Counted from the first letter of the stretch, positions 1 to 5,116 are shown. The stretch is 5,116 bases of DNA from JBEEMU01 sp043778315 (GCA_043778315.1 JAYWGJ010000315.1:1-5116), one strand, 5' to 3'. Translations and numbers: made by a program. Notes: generated by a model from the letters alone, not told the origin.

Positions 1-1037
1 ACGCCTTGCGAGCGGAGGTATTCGTCGTAGGTCATCATCGCTTGCAGCCCCTTTGCGAGGTCGGGGTAGAGTGCCATTTGGTCTTTTATCGCCACCAAAT
101 CCTTGAACATACCAGGCGAAATACGGGCGCGTTCCCAAAGGTAAGCGTTAGTAGATTTTTTGCGCAAAGCAGCAAAAACGTATCGCCAATACGCCAGCCT
201 GCCCGAGTACCTGATGCGGTGGTCGGTGCTGCGTTCACACGCCAAATACGCCAAAAAATTGCAAGTGCCTTCGTCGGCGAAGCCGTAGCCATGCGACATT
301 TCGTGCGCCAAAATAAACGGCATTTGTATAGGATACAAGCCCGCGTCAATATGCCCTTCGCCCACCCACGGCAGATAAATGCCCGCCGCGCTAGCGTGCA
401 ATAATATCCCTTTCGGGTAAACGACGCGCACCCGAACGCGACCAGGCGTAGGGTAATTGAGGTCGCGGAGGACGGCGGTGAGTTCGGTCCTGATATTTTT
501 TTCTAGCTCGGGAATGTCGTAGGTATCGGTGAGGGCGGTGCTGCTCGCGTTCGGTATAAACGACCGCGACTCGCTTGCTTGGCGCGAAATCCATTGCGCC
601 TCAGCGCGCAAAGCCTTGAAATCTAAGGTGTCGGGGTTCAAATTGATTTGGCTATCCAACGACGGACGGCAATAATTATAGCCCCAGAGCAGCAAAAAAA
701 GTCCTACAAAACCGCCTATAAATGCACCGATATTGAGTACTGCGTGGTAGAGCCATTCGTGAGCGGCGAGGTGTTTCGGTCGCCAAAAAAGGCGTATAAA
801 TTTGTACAAAATATACAAACCGACCGTAGATAAAAAAACGTAAATAAGTGGCACGGGCGACCAACCCAAAGTGTAGTCCCACGCCCAACGAAATTTCACG
901 AATACAAACCGCCCGTACCACGCCTCGGCGAAGTCGGGTCGCGCCGCCAAAACCGACCGAAACGCATACATCGCTATCCCGAACGCTATCCAAGCGAGGC
1001 GCGTGTCGCGTAGGCGAATATAGACGGGCAGTTGCAT
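1..1037 (-). CDS. DUF3810 family membrane protein, putative zinc metallopeptidase (C-terminus cut by window edge)
   Basis: No stop codon occurs before the left edge, so 345 codons are visible and I expect only a short tail to be missing. I translated the frame by hand across its whole length and found no interruption. Three hydrophobic segments lie at about residues 14-31, 62-81 and 99-119. The third ends in WGYNY (118-122), like the WGxNYxR signature of DUF3810. A soluble domain follows with the zinc-protease motif HEMSH (245-249), then GYGFADE with E256, then CNFLAYLAC, and RYSG about 15 residues later; all are DUF3810 hallmarks. H245 and H249 are likely zinc ligands, E246 the catalytic base, and E256 a possible third ligand (inference). 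The visible end, YDEYLRSQG, precedes a conserved C-terminal block in relatives. The substrate is unknown; the domain probably sits at the inner membrane. The start is the first ATG, preceded by an A-rich stretch without a Shine-Dalgarno sequence. I see no promoter in the 99-nt gap to rnhB, so co-transcription with rnhB is likely. Confidence 0.88.
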   Translation of the reverse strand, partial: MQLPVYIRLRDTRLAWIAFGIAMYAFRSVLAARPDFAEAWYGRFVFVKFRWAWDYTLGWSPVPLIYVFLSTVGLYILYKFIRLFWRPKHLAAHEWLYHAVLNIGAFIGGFVGLFLLLWGYNYCRPSLDSQINLNPDTLDFKALRAEAQWISRQASESRSFIPNASSTALTDTYDIPELEKNIRTELTAVLRDLNYPTPGRVRVRVVYPKGILLHASAAGIYLPWVGEGHIDAGLYPIQMPFILAHEMSHGYGFADEGTCNFLAYLACERSTDHRIRYSGRLAYWRYVFAALRKKSTNAYLWERARISPGMFKDLVAIKDQMALYPDLAKGLQAMMTYDEYLRSQG

Positions 1038-1077
1038 TTTTTTTATAAATAAAATAAAATTTTTGGGTGGTTTAAGT

Positions 1078-1135
1078 GGCGTTCGGGTTTTTAACCGAAC
1101 TTATCCTATTTTGTGCGGGTTGAAACCCGCACGCC
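1078..1135. repeat. Twin-hairpin palindromic repeat, copy 1 (also a possible rnhB terminator)
   Basis: The element starts 1 nt beyond the rnhB stop. The rnhB-proximal hairpin, 1113-1132, is the perfect palindrome GTGCGGGTTGAAACCCGCAC. The second hairpin, 1081-1100, has stem GTTCGG/CCGAAC. They are separated by 12 nt (TTATCCTATTTT, 1101-1112), and the outer ends GGC (1078-1080) and GCC (1133-1135) also pair. The two halves are therefore inverted copies of each other, so the element can fold as two small hairpins or one long one. It matches the copy at 3259-3318. Its place directly after a stop codon suggests termination or mRNA 3'-end protection. A full stop here would separate the downstream DUF3810 gene from rnhB, so partial termination is more plausible. 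Confidence 0.8.
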
Positions 1136-1136
1136 G

Positions 1137-1718
1137 TTACGCTTTCAGCAACCTAAACGTGAGGCGGTGCTGCGCCGTAGTGCCGTGCTGCGCGATAGCG
1201 GCGCGATGCGCCAACGACGGATAGCCTTTATTGCTAATCCATTTGTAATCAGGGTGTTGCGCGTGTAAATCAAGCATATAGCGGTCGCGGCTGACCTTCG
1301 CCAAAACCGACGCGGCAGCGATAGCCGCAAATTTGCCATCGCCTTTTATGATGCAGTGATGCGGCACGTTTTGGTACGCCTTAAAGCGGTTGCCGTCTAT
1401 CAAAAGCAGGTCGGGACGAACGTGCAGCGCGTCTAAGGCGCGGTGCATTGCCAAAAAAGAAGCCTGCAAAATATTGATTTCGTCTATCTCTTGTGGCGAC
1501 ACAAACCCTACGCCGTAGGCGATAGCGGCGGCTTGTATAACGGGAAAAAGTTCCTCGCGGACGCGCTCGGTGAGCTTTTTGGAGTCGTCGAGGAGCGGGT
1601 GTGCAAAACCGAACGGCAATATCACCGCCGCCGCGACAACAGGACCCGCTAAGCAGCCGCGACCCGCTTCGTCGCAGCCCGCTTCGGTCAGTATAGTTTG
1701 GTAATTGGAGGCTAACAT
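1137..1718 (-). CDS. rnhB: Ribonuclease HII
   Basis: RNase HII cleaves the RNA strand of RNA-DNA hybrids and incises DNA at single misincorporated ribonucleotides, starting ribonucleotide excision repair in the cytoplasm. At 193 aa it is the usual bacterial length (E. coli about 198). Family motifs occur in order: AGCDEAGRGCLAGPV near the N-terminus, DDSKKL (44-49), LLIDGN (105-110), KGDGKFAAIAAASVLAKVSRD (125-145), and the C-terminal NKGYPS...HR...HG...HR.TF block. By comparison with E. coli the metal-binding catalytic residues are D16, E17, D108 and D127, and all are present, so the enzyme looks intact. The start ATG at 1718 places the DEAG motif at the normal distance from the N-terminus; an ATG 13 nt upstream is out of frame. 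It is divergent from the exported LysM protein gene and lies upstream of the DUF3810 gene. Confidence 0.98.
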   Translation of the reverse strand: MLASNYQTILTEAGCDEAGRGCLAGPVVAAAVILPFGFAHPLLDDSKKLTERVREELFPVIQAAAIAYGVGFVSPQEIDEINILQASFLAMHRALDALHVRPDLLLIDGNRFKAYQNVPHHCIIKGDGKFAAIAAASVLAKVSRDRYMLDLHAQHPDYKWISNKGYPSLAHRAAIAQHGTTAQHRLTFRLLKA

Positions 1719-1755
1719 TTTTGGATTGGCATAAAAATAAAAGGCGAAAGCCCGA

Positions 1756-1763
1756 CAAAGGTA
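1756..1763 (-). promoter_or_regulatory. Candidate -7 box for rnhB
   Basis: On the minus strand this reads TACCTTTG, an exact match to the Bacteroidota primary sigma -7 consensus TAnnTTTG. It lies 38 nt upstream of the rnhB start codon and would give a 5' leader of roughly 30 nt. No TTG/TTTG -33 box is found at the expected 19-20 nt spacing, so the support is the -7 box and its position only. Confidence 0.42.
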
Positions 1764-1836
1764 ATAAAATATAGATTTATAATGCTATAATATTGCGACG
1801 AACCGTCCAAAACATCTTTTTTATATAAAAATTTGC

Positions 1837-1844
1837 TATATTTG
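1837..1844 (+). promoter_or_regulatory. Candidate distal -7 box for the LysM/TSP3 protein gene
   Basis: TATATTTG matches the Bacteroidota TAnnTTTG -7 consensus exactly. No TTTG-like -33 box lies 17-21 nt upstream, and the AT-rich setting makes chance matches likely. If used, it would leave a leader of about 170 nt before the start at 2023. Confidence 0.25.
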
Positions 1845-1934
1845 TCTTTTTGGTACAATATTAGATATAGTTATTGATACAAAGCGACGTATTTTCATTG
1901 ATTATAATAAAAAAATATTAAAAATAAACAAAAA

Positions 1935-1966
1935 TGTGACAGTCTCAAAATAAATTACGAAATTTG
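1935..1966 (+). promoter_or_regulatory. Candidate proximal promoter for the LysM/TSP3 protein gene
   Basis: TGTG (1935-1938) is followed after 20 nt by GAAATTTG (1959-1966). The TTTG half of the -7 box and the spacing fit the Bacteroidota pattern, but TA is replaced by GA and the -33 box is imperfect. The near-palindrome TGTGACAGTCTCA overlaps the -33 end, which would suit a repressor site. The implied leader is about 50 nt. Confidence 0.25.
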
Positions 1967-2022
1967 CGTTTTATAAAATGATTCTTTAATTTTCTTTTTT
2001 TACAATACATATTATACTACGA

Positions 2023-3249
2023 ATGAAAAAATTACTTATTGTACTTTTCGTTTTTGCTTGTGCAAACAACGTAACACAAGCGCAAAACACGAGTATCAAC
2101 CCACAAGCCTTGGCAGGTTGGTGGCGTATGAAAATGGATATCAATATGGACGGAAAGGTAGCAGGCGAAGGCAACGACGACCCGCTCACCTCTTGTTTGC
2201 TACAAATAGTACCGAATGCGGACGGCTCGTTCAATGGCAATTTTACACAATGCGGCTACGAGCGTTGGGTGACGGGCAACTTGTACGACGGAAAAGTAAT
2301 GAACGCCGTGATGTATGGCAATCCGCCGCCGTCGTGCTGCAATAGCGATAAATACGTTTATTCAGGTCAAATTGTGGACGATTGCACGATAAAAGGTACT
2401 TACTACGCGCCAAGTTGTATGATGTACGGCGACTACACTTGGGAGAAAATTAAGGAAATAGAAGGCGTAACCGTCGGGAAAGGCAACGTCATTACCACCT
2501 CGAGCGGCGCGGAAAGCTACGGCAAATCCTGTAATGGGGCTACTAATCAAGCTCCAATGGCGTACAGCAACAGAATCCTTACGGAGGAAGAGCGCGCGGT
2601 AGAAAATTTTACCATCGCTGACGACGTGCGCATCACGGGCGGTATGTTTGGCAAGATTATGCCCGAAGCACCCGCTACTTACAATCGAGAGGAGAATAAC
2701 AAGCCACTTTATGCTGATAATACGCCAGTTTATTCTGATAATGCGCCTGCTTATGCCGATAATATGCCCGCTTACGCCGAGGTGACGCCGCCAAAATCAG
2801 CGCGTTACGATATGATGAATACGCCTGCAAAAGTTAATATGGCGGTTCGCCCGAACGAAATTGACTCGGACGGCGACGGCGTTGTTGATGCGCAAGACGA
2901 ATGCCCAAATACGTTCGGGCAGATAGTGAATATGGGTTGCCCAGTAGCCACAAAAGCTGTAGCCCAAGCGTTTTCGGTAGCCACCAAAACCGCATCAAAA
3001 ACGGCGGCTGCGCCCAAGTTTGAAGTAACCGATGCAGGTAAGTTGAACCCGAACGCGCCGAAGCCGCTTGTGGCTGACGCAGGTAAAAAAGTAGTCGAAA
3101 ATGGTGTGACTTACCATATTGTAGGCTCGGGACAAACTATGTATGCCATCTCGCGGTTATATAATATACCCGTAGTGCGCCTCGCCGAAATCAATAAAAA
3201 GATGTCGGAACGACTGTGCGCGGGCGAAACGTTGCGCGTCAGCGAGTAG
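2023..3249 (+). CDS. Exported protein with Cys-rich N-domain, TSP3 repeat and C-terminal LysM domain
   Basis: The 408-residue product begins with a signal peptide (MKK, hydrophobic 4-14) with likely cleavage after TQA (18-20). A lipobox-like VFAC ending at C13 makes a lipoprotein possible but less likely. Residues about 24-145 form a domain I do not recognise: glycine- and aromatic-rich, probably beta, with C58, C77, C105, C106, C121 and C132, suggesting disulfides. A linker carries four heptapeptide repeats (229-256). Next is one TSP3 repeat, DSDGDGVVDAQDECPNT...GCP (281-307), whose spaced aspartates normally bind calcium; such repeats often precede OmpA domains in Bacteroidota. After an Ala/Lys/Thr-rich linker comes a LysM domain (about 363-406, YHIVGSGQTMYAISRLYNIP...), which in this family binds peptidoglycan glycan chains. 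The protein is therefore probably held at the cell wall, with LysM where an OmpA domain might be expected. The N-domain's role is unknown. The start is the only one giving a signal peptide; no Shine-Dalgarno is seen. Confidence 0.9.
   Translation: MKKLLIVLFVFACANNVTQAQNTSINPQALAGWWRMKMDINMDGKVAGEGNDDPLTSCLLQIVPNADGSFNGNFTQCGYERWVTGNLYDGKVMNAVMYGNPPPSCCNSDKYVYSGQIVDDCTIKGTYYAPSCMMYGDYTWEKIKEIEGVTVGKGNVITTSSGAESYGKSCNGATNQAPMAYSNRILTEEERAVENFTIADDVRITGGMFGKIMPEAPATYNREENNKPLYADNTPVYSDNAPAYADNMPAYAEVTPPKSARYDMMNTPAKVNMAVRPNEIDSDGDGVVDAQDECPNTFGQIVNMGCPVATKAVAQAFSVATKTASKTAAAPKFEVTDAGKLNPNAPKPLVADAGKKVVENGVTYHIVGSGQTMYAISRLYNIPVVRLAEINKKMSERLCAGETLRVSE
2707..2790 (+). repeat. Four tandem 21-nt repeats coding for a heptapeptide linker
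   Basis: Four consecutive 21-nt units encode LYADNTP, VYSDNAP, AYADNMP and AYAEVTP. The consensus is roughly AYADNxP, and the last unit is the most diverged. The DNA of the units differs at several codon third positions, so the array is not a recent slippage product. It lies in the linker between the Cys-rich N-domain and the TSP3 repeat. The regular Tyr, Asp/Asn and Pro suggest an extended, flexible or weakly cation-binding spacer (inference). Confidence 0.85.
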
Positions 3250-3258
3250 GATTTTTAT

Positions 3259-3318
3259 CGGTGTTTGGGTTTTAACCCGCACAGAATGAGATAAGTGCGG
3301 GTTGAAACCCGCACACCG
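3259..3318. repeat. Twin-hairpin palindromic repeat, copy 2 (likely bidirectional terminator)
   Basis: This copy fills the 73-nt gap between two convergent genes. The right half is the perfect 20-nt palindrome GTGCGGGTTGAAACCCGCAC (3295-3314), identical to 1113-1132. The left half is a decayed version (3263-3282) with core stem GGGTT/AACCC plus a wobble, a mismatch and two closing pairs. A 12-nt spacer lies between them (3283-3294), and the outer ends CGGTG (3259-3263) and CACCG (3314-3318) pair. The spacer matches that of copy 1 at 9 of 12 positions only when reverse-complemented, so the two copies appear to face opposite ways. It starts 9 nt after the LysM-protein stop and ends 4 nt before the stop of the minus-strand gene, a natural place for a two-way terminator. 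Confidence 0.82.
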
Positions 3319-3322
3319 AAAA

Positions 3323-4726
3323 TCAACTATTCACCACACTCAACAGCCATTCCCTTTCGGTGAGCGGCTGCAAACTGCCAATCTCTTCGCGGAGGTTGGC
3401 AGTTTCCGTTTTGTCGTGCGGATTACGGGTTATTATTTGCTTGACGCAATGAATAATATTGAGGTAATTTTGCTGATGATACGACAAAATACCTTTTTTT
3501 CGTAGTAAAAGCTGCTGAAAACGGTTCAAAAATGCGTCTAATTGGTCGTATTTGTCTTGTTCGTAATACATTTTTAGCAGCATCACTTTGGTATCTAATT
3601 GCAGAAAAATATCGCCGTAGGTCAGCTTTTTGAGTAGCGGCAGGGCGCGTCGAAAATCCTTTGTCGTGAAATAATAGCGCGCCAAATTGTACTCGTAATA
3701 GTTGCGGCGGTGCTTGAGCGGCACTGCGCTTTTGTAGCGTTCTATGAAGTCGAAAATGTACGCTGCTTCGCCTACGCGCAAACCAATCGCCGCGATGTTT
3801 TTGTAAGTATAATGGCTTAATTCGCCGTTTTCGCCCAACAAAATATCCATTTTCAAGCCTTCTTTATAGAGTTCAAATACAGTTTTGAAAAATATCTGGT
3901 CGCCTTTATTCACCTGTTTGATGCTGTAATTAATCGCCCCGAGATAGATGTTTTTGTACTCTTGCGGCTCAAATTTTGTTTTGTACGATACTAATTTTTC
4001 GCGAAAAAGCTCAAAAAACGGATTGCCCAGCGTCTCTGTATTCATTTTATAGATGTAAAAATACGCGCCGATAGCGGGTTCGGTTTCCGCCCATTTTTTA
4101 TCGGCTATTTGTGCTAATAAATTGTTGAGTAAGCCAAAATCGTAGTCGCGTTTCGATAGGTTTTGGTAGGAGAGGGCGGTGCAAACGGTGCGCAACTTTG
4201 CGGCAGCAAACGCCTTCTCTTCGGCATCGAGCAGCGTCTGCAAATTCGTTTCCTCCATACGCGAAACCTCCGCCTGATGCAACGCCCACAGCTTTTCGCT
4301 GTCTGCCGCGAGCTGCAAAGTTTCGGCGGTTGCGCGCTGCGTGTCGGCTTGCAGCTCGGTGAGCCGCCGAAAGGTCTGCTGAAACGGTTTTTCTAGTTTC
4401 AACTCGTGGTAAATTTGCGCCAACTCGAGCAGTTCGCGGCTTGCATTTTCGTTTTTTTGCAACAAAAACTGCTCTACCGCTTTCATTAGCAGCGATTGCG
4501 CGAGCCGCATCGTATCATCGTTATACGGTTTTTCGCCGTAAATAGCCACAAAAGCCGTCTCTTTTTCGAGCAAAACGGCATCGTTTTTGTGCGTTTGCAG
4601 ATACTCGAACAACGCCTGCACATCGTTGCGCAAAGCATACTTTTGCGTCGCTATCCATTTTTGTAGCTCGCGGTTCGTATCGGCAGACAAGCCGCACAGC
4701 ACTTCGTATATTTTTGATTTTTTCAT
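3323..4726 (-). CDS. Helical TPR-like protein of unknown function
   Basis: The 467-aa product has no signal peptide and is probably cytoplasmic. It is almost entirely helical. The clearest TPR-like helix pair is YYEYNLARYYFTTKDFRRAL (343-362) with PLLKKL after it, and another follows at about 378-407. The N-terminal part (MKKSKIYEVLCGLS..., then IYGEKPYNDDTMRLAQSLL at 62-80) resembles, from memory, a set of unnamed Bacteroidota proteins with an N-terminal helical module and a TPR-like tail. No catalytic motif is visible, and a protein-binding scaffold role is inference. I chose the ATG at 4726. The frame stays open to an ATG at 4837, but the extra 37 residues are low-complexity and hydrophobic and would run antisense into the divergent antitoxin gene. 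It converges with the LysM-protein gene. No Shine-Dalgarno is seen. Confidence 0.85.
   Translation of the reverse strand: MKKSKIYEVLCGLSADTNRELQKWIATQKYALRNDVQALFEYLQTHKNDAVLLEKETAFVAIYGEKPYNDDTMRLAQSLLMKAVEQFLLQKNENASRELLELAQIYHELKLEKPFQQTFRRLTELQADTQRATAETLQLAADSEKLWALHQAEVSRMEETNLQTLLDAEEKAFAAAKLRTVCTALSYQNLSKRDYDFGLLNNLLAQIADKKWAETEPAIGAYFYIYKMNTETLGNPFFELFREKLVSYKTKFEPQEYKNIYLGAINYSIKQVNKGDQIFFKTVFELYKEGLKMDILLGENGELSHYTYKNIAAIGLRVGEAAYIFDFIERYKSAVPLKHRRNYYEYNLARYYFTTKDFRRALPLLKKLTYGDIFLQLDTKVMLLKMYYEQDKYDQLDAFLNRFQQLLLRKKGILSYHQQNYLNIIHCVKQIITRNPHDKTETANLREEIGSLQPLTEREWLLSVVNS
3372..3405 (+). terminator. Strong stem-loop inside the 3' end of the TPR-like gene, possible plus-strand terminator
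   Basis: AAACTGCCAA (3372-3381) and TTGGCAGTTT (3396-3405) are perfect 10-nt inverted repeats. In plus-strand RNA the pairing continues inward through two U-G wobbles and three further pairs to a UCGC loop, giving about 15 pairs. In the sense mRNA of the overlapping minus-strand gene the wobbles become mismatches, so the hairpin is stronger on the plus strand. A short T-rich stretch follows (CCGTTTTG). It lies about 120 nt past the LysM-protein stop and could catch read-through. The stem is certain; the function is inferred. Confidence 0.4.
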
Positions 4727-4755
4727 TTGGAATATTAAAAAACGTCGTATCTTTA
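4726..4755 (+). promoter_or_regulatory. Candidate promoter of the toxin-antitoxin pair
   Basis: TTTG (4726-4729) and TATCTTTA (4748-4755) are separated by 18 nt. This fits the Bacteroidota -33/-7 arrangement TTTG...TAnnTTTG with one mismatch, the final A for G. Transcription would start near 4761, leaving a leader of about 30 nt before the antitoxin start. The -33 box touches the first base of the divergent TPR-like gene's start codon. Confidence 0.5.
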
Positions 4756-4762
4756 TGGTGTA

Positions 4763-4774
4763 ATTTTTAAAAAT
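4763..4774. promoter_or_regulatory. 12-nt perfect palindrome, possible operator
   Basis: ATTTTTAAAAAT is a perfect dyad lying at the predicted start of toxin-antitoxin transcription and just downstream of the candidate -7 box of the opposite gene. Antitoxins commonly repress their own promoter through such sites. The sequence is simple A/T, so it could be chance in this AT-rich gap. Confidence 0.25.
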
Positions 4775-4777
4775 AAT

Positions 4778-4807
4778 AAAATTTAGAAATATGACTATCC
4801 GTATCAA
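4778..4807 (-). promoter_or_regulatory. Candidate promoter of the TPR-like protein gene
   Basis: On the minus strand TTG (4807-4805) is followed after exactly 19 nt by TAAATTTT (4785-4778), a TAnnTTTG match except for the last base. It would start transcription near 4772 and give a leader of about 45 nt to the ATG at 4726. The -33 part lies inside the divergent antitoxin coding sequence. AT-richness weakens the case. Confidence 0.3.
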
Positions 4808-5039
4808 TACCAATAACAACCGTTTAGTGAACGGCATTGTGTCGCTGTGTCATGCGTTCGGCGTGAACGACGTAGTGGTAGAAGGCAAAAAAAAGCACCT
4901 CAATACTGCGGAGGAAGACGCGGAAGATGCCGACGACCTGCGTGTACTCGCCGAGCGCGCTAACGAGCCATCGCGTTCTTTCGCAGAATTTGCAGCCGAA
5001 TTAAAATCAAAACACGCGATGCAAGCCAATGAGTTATAA
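4791..5039 (+). CDS. Probable antitoxin of a type II toxin-antitoxin pair
   Basis: The 82-aa product lies directly upstream of, and overlaps by 11 nt, the start of a RelE/ParE-like toxin; small size, order and overlap are the main grounds for calling it an antitoxin. The N-terminal part (MTIRINTNNNRLVNGIVSLC...) could form a strand followed by a helix, but I recognise no HTH, RHH, AbrB or Phd/YefM fold. The middle is acidic (EEDAEDADD, 41-49). The end, LAERANEPSRSFAEFAAELKS (53-73), resembles the toxin-binding tail of antitoxins paired with RelE-type toxins. Such a protein would neutralise the toxin in the cytoplasm and probably repress their shared promoter. The ATG at 4791 follows an A/T-rich leader without a Shine-Dalgarno sequence. 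It is divergent from the TPR-like gene with 64 nt between starts. Confidence 0.72.
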   Translation: MTIRINTNNNRLVNGIVSLCHAFGVNDVVVEGKKKHLNTAEEDAEDADDLRVLAERANEPSRSFAEFAAELKSKHAMQANEL

Positions 5040-5116
5040 CCTAATTATCAAGCGGCGCGCAGAGAAGGAAATTGACGCATTGCCCAAAATGTATGCTATT
5101 GCTATCATGGAAGCGA
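5029..5116 (+). CDS. RelE/ParE-family toxin, N-terminal fragment (cut by window edge)
   Basis: Only 29 residues are visible before the right edge: MSYNLIIKRRAEKEIDALPK followed by MYAIAIMEA. A beta-strand start, then A-E-K-E-I-x-x-L-P and a helix, is the usual opening of RelE/ParE superfamily toxins (ParE_toxin type), which are ribosome-dependent mRNA endonucleases (RelE) or gyrase poisons (ParE). The catalytic C-terminal residues lie beyond the window, so the target cannot be told and intactness is unknown. The ATG at 5029 lies inside the last codons of the antitoxin gene, giving an 11-nt overlap in a different frame that suggests translational coupling. I am confident of the superfamily, less of the subfamily. 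Confidence 0.78.
   Translation, partial: MSYNLIIKRRAEKEIDALPKMYAIAIMEA

Larger units (their letters stand above)
1719..2022. other. AT-rich divergent intergenic region
   Basis: This 304-nt stretch separates the start codons of rnhB (minus) and the LysM/TSP3 protein (plus). It is much more AT-rich than the flanking genes and carries no convincing open reading frame or RNA gene. It holds the rnhB -7 candidate near its left end and two weak plus-strand promoter candidates. A near-palindrome, TGTGACAGTCTCA at 1935-1947, has arms TGtGAC/GTCtCA around a central A; it could be an operator, but only one copy is visible. The plus-strand leader could be about 50 or about 170 nt, depending on which candidate promoter is real. 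Confidence 0.6.

Noticed and set aside
6..404. 132-codon open frame on the plus strand
   Set aside because: It lies opposite the zinc-site region of the DUF3810 gene, whose minus-strand translation matches a known family. The plus-strand frame has no recognisable protein features.
1078..1135. CRISPR array or tRNA-like interpretation of the palindromic repeat
   Set aside because: Only two copies about 2.2 kb apart, no regular spacing with unique spacers, and no cloverleaf. A dispersed palindromic repeat fits better.
1507..1519. Perfect 6-bp inverted repeat CCTACGCCGTAGG inside rnhB
   Set aside because: It is short, lies in conserved coding sequence and has no second copy in a regulatory place, so it is probably chance.
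1443..1652. 69-codon plus-strand frame within rnhB
   Set aside because: It is a shadow of the conserved rnhB reading frame with no start signal or recognisable product.
1935..1952. TGTGACAGTCTCAAAATA resembling insertion-sequence terminal repeats (GACTGTCTCAAAA-like ends)
   Set aside because: There is no matching opposite end, target duplication or transposase remnant in the window. The similarity is from memory and short.
4727..4837. In-frame extension of the TPR-like protein by 37 residues to an ATG at 4837
   Set aside because: The added stretch is low-complexity hydrophobic/basic translation of an AT-rich promoter region and of the antisense strand of the antitoxin gene. The MKKSKIYEV start at 4726 looks natural.

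Overview
The window looks like chromosomal DNA from a Bacteroidota bacterium. Four things point there: a DUF3810-family membrane protein, AT-rich intergenic DNA with TAnnTTTG-like -7 boxes, start codons without clear Shine-Dalgarno sequences, and an exported protein combining thrombospondin type 3 (TSP3) and LysM modules. The DUF3810 zinc-site wording resembles Cytophagales/Saprospirales members as I remember them, but I cannot name a genus.

Left part (1-1718, minus strand): rnhB (RNase HII) is followed after 99 nt by a DUF3810 putative membrane metallopeptidase. That gene runs off the left edge and has no stop in the window. The gap holds one copy of a twin-hairpin repeat. A 304-nt AT-rich region (1719-2022) separates rnhB from the divergent plus-strand gene.

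Middle (2023-3318): one exported protein of 408 aa. It has a signal peptide, a cysteine-rich N-terminal domain, four heptapeptide repeats, one TSP3 calcium-binding repeat and a C-terminal LysM domain, so it is probably a peptidoglycan-bound periplasmic or envelope protein. A second copy of the twin-hairpin repeat lies between its stop and the stop of the convergent gene.

Right part (3323-5116): a minus-strand helical, TPR-like protein of unknown function, which I start at 4726. It is divergent from a toxin-antitoxin pair: an 82-aa antitoxin candidate and, overlapping it by 11 nt, the start of a RelE/ParE-type toxin cut by the window edge. Candidate promoters for the two directions are packed into and across the 64-nt gap.

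The most notable item is the twin-hairpin repeat at 1078-1135 and 3259-3318. Both copies have two palindromes separated by exactly 12 nt, share an identical 20-nt hairpin, show paired base changes that keep stems intact, and sit just after stop codons. It may be a REP/REPIN-like dispersed element doubling as a terminator. No large multi-gene defence or biosynthetic system is visible.
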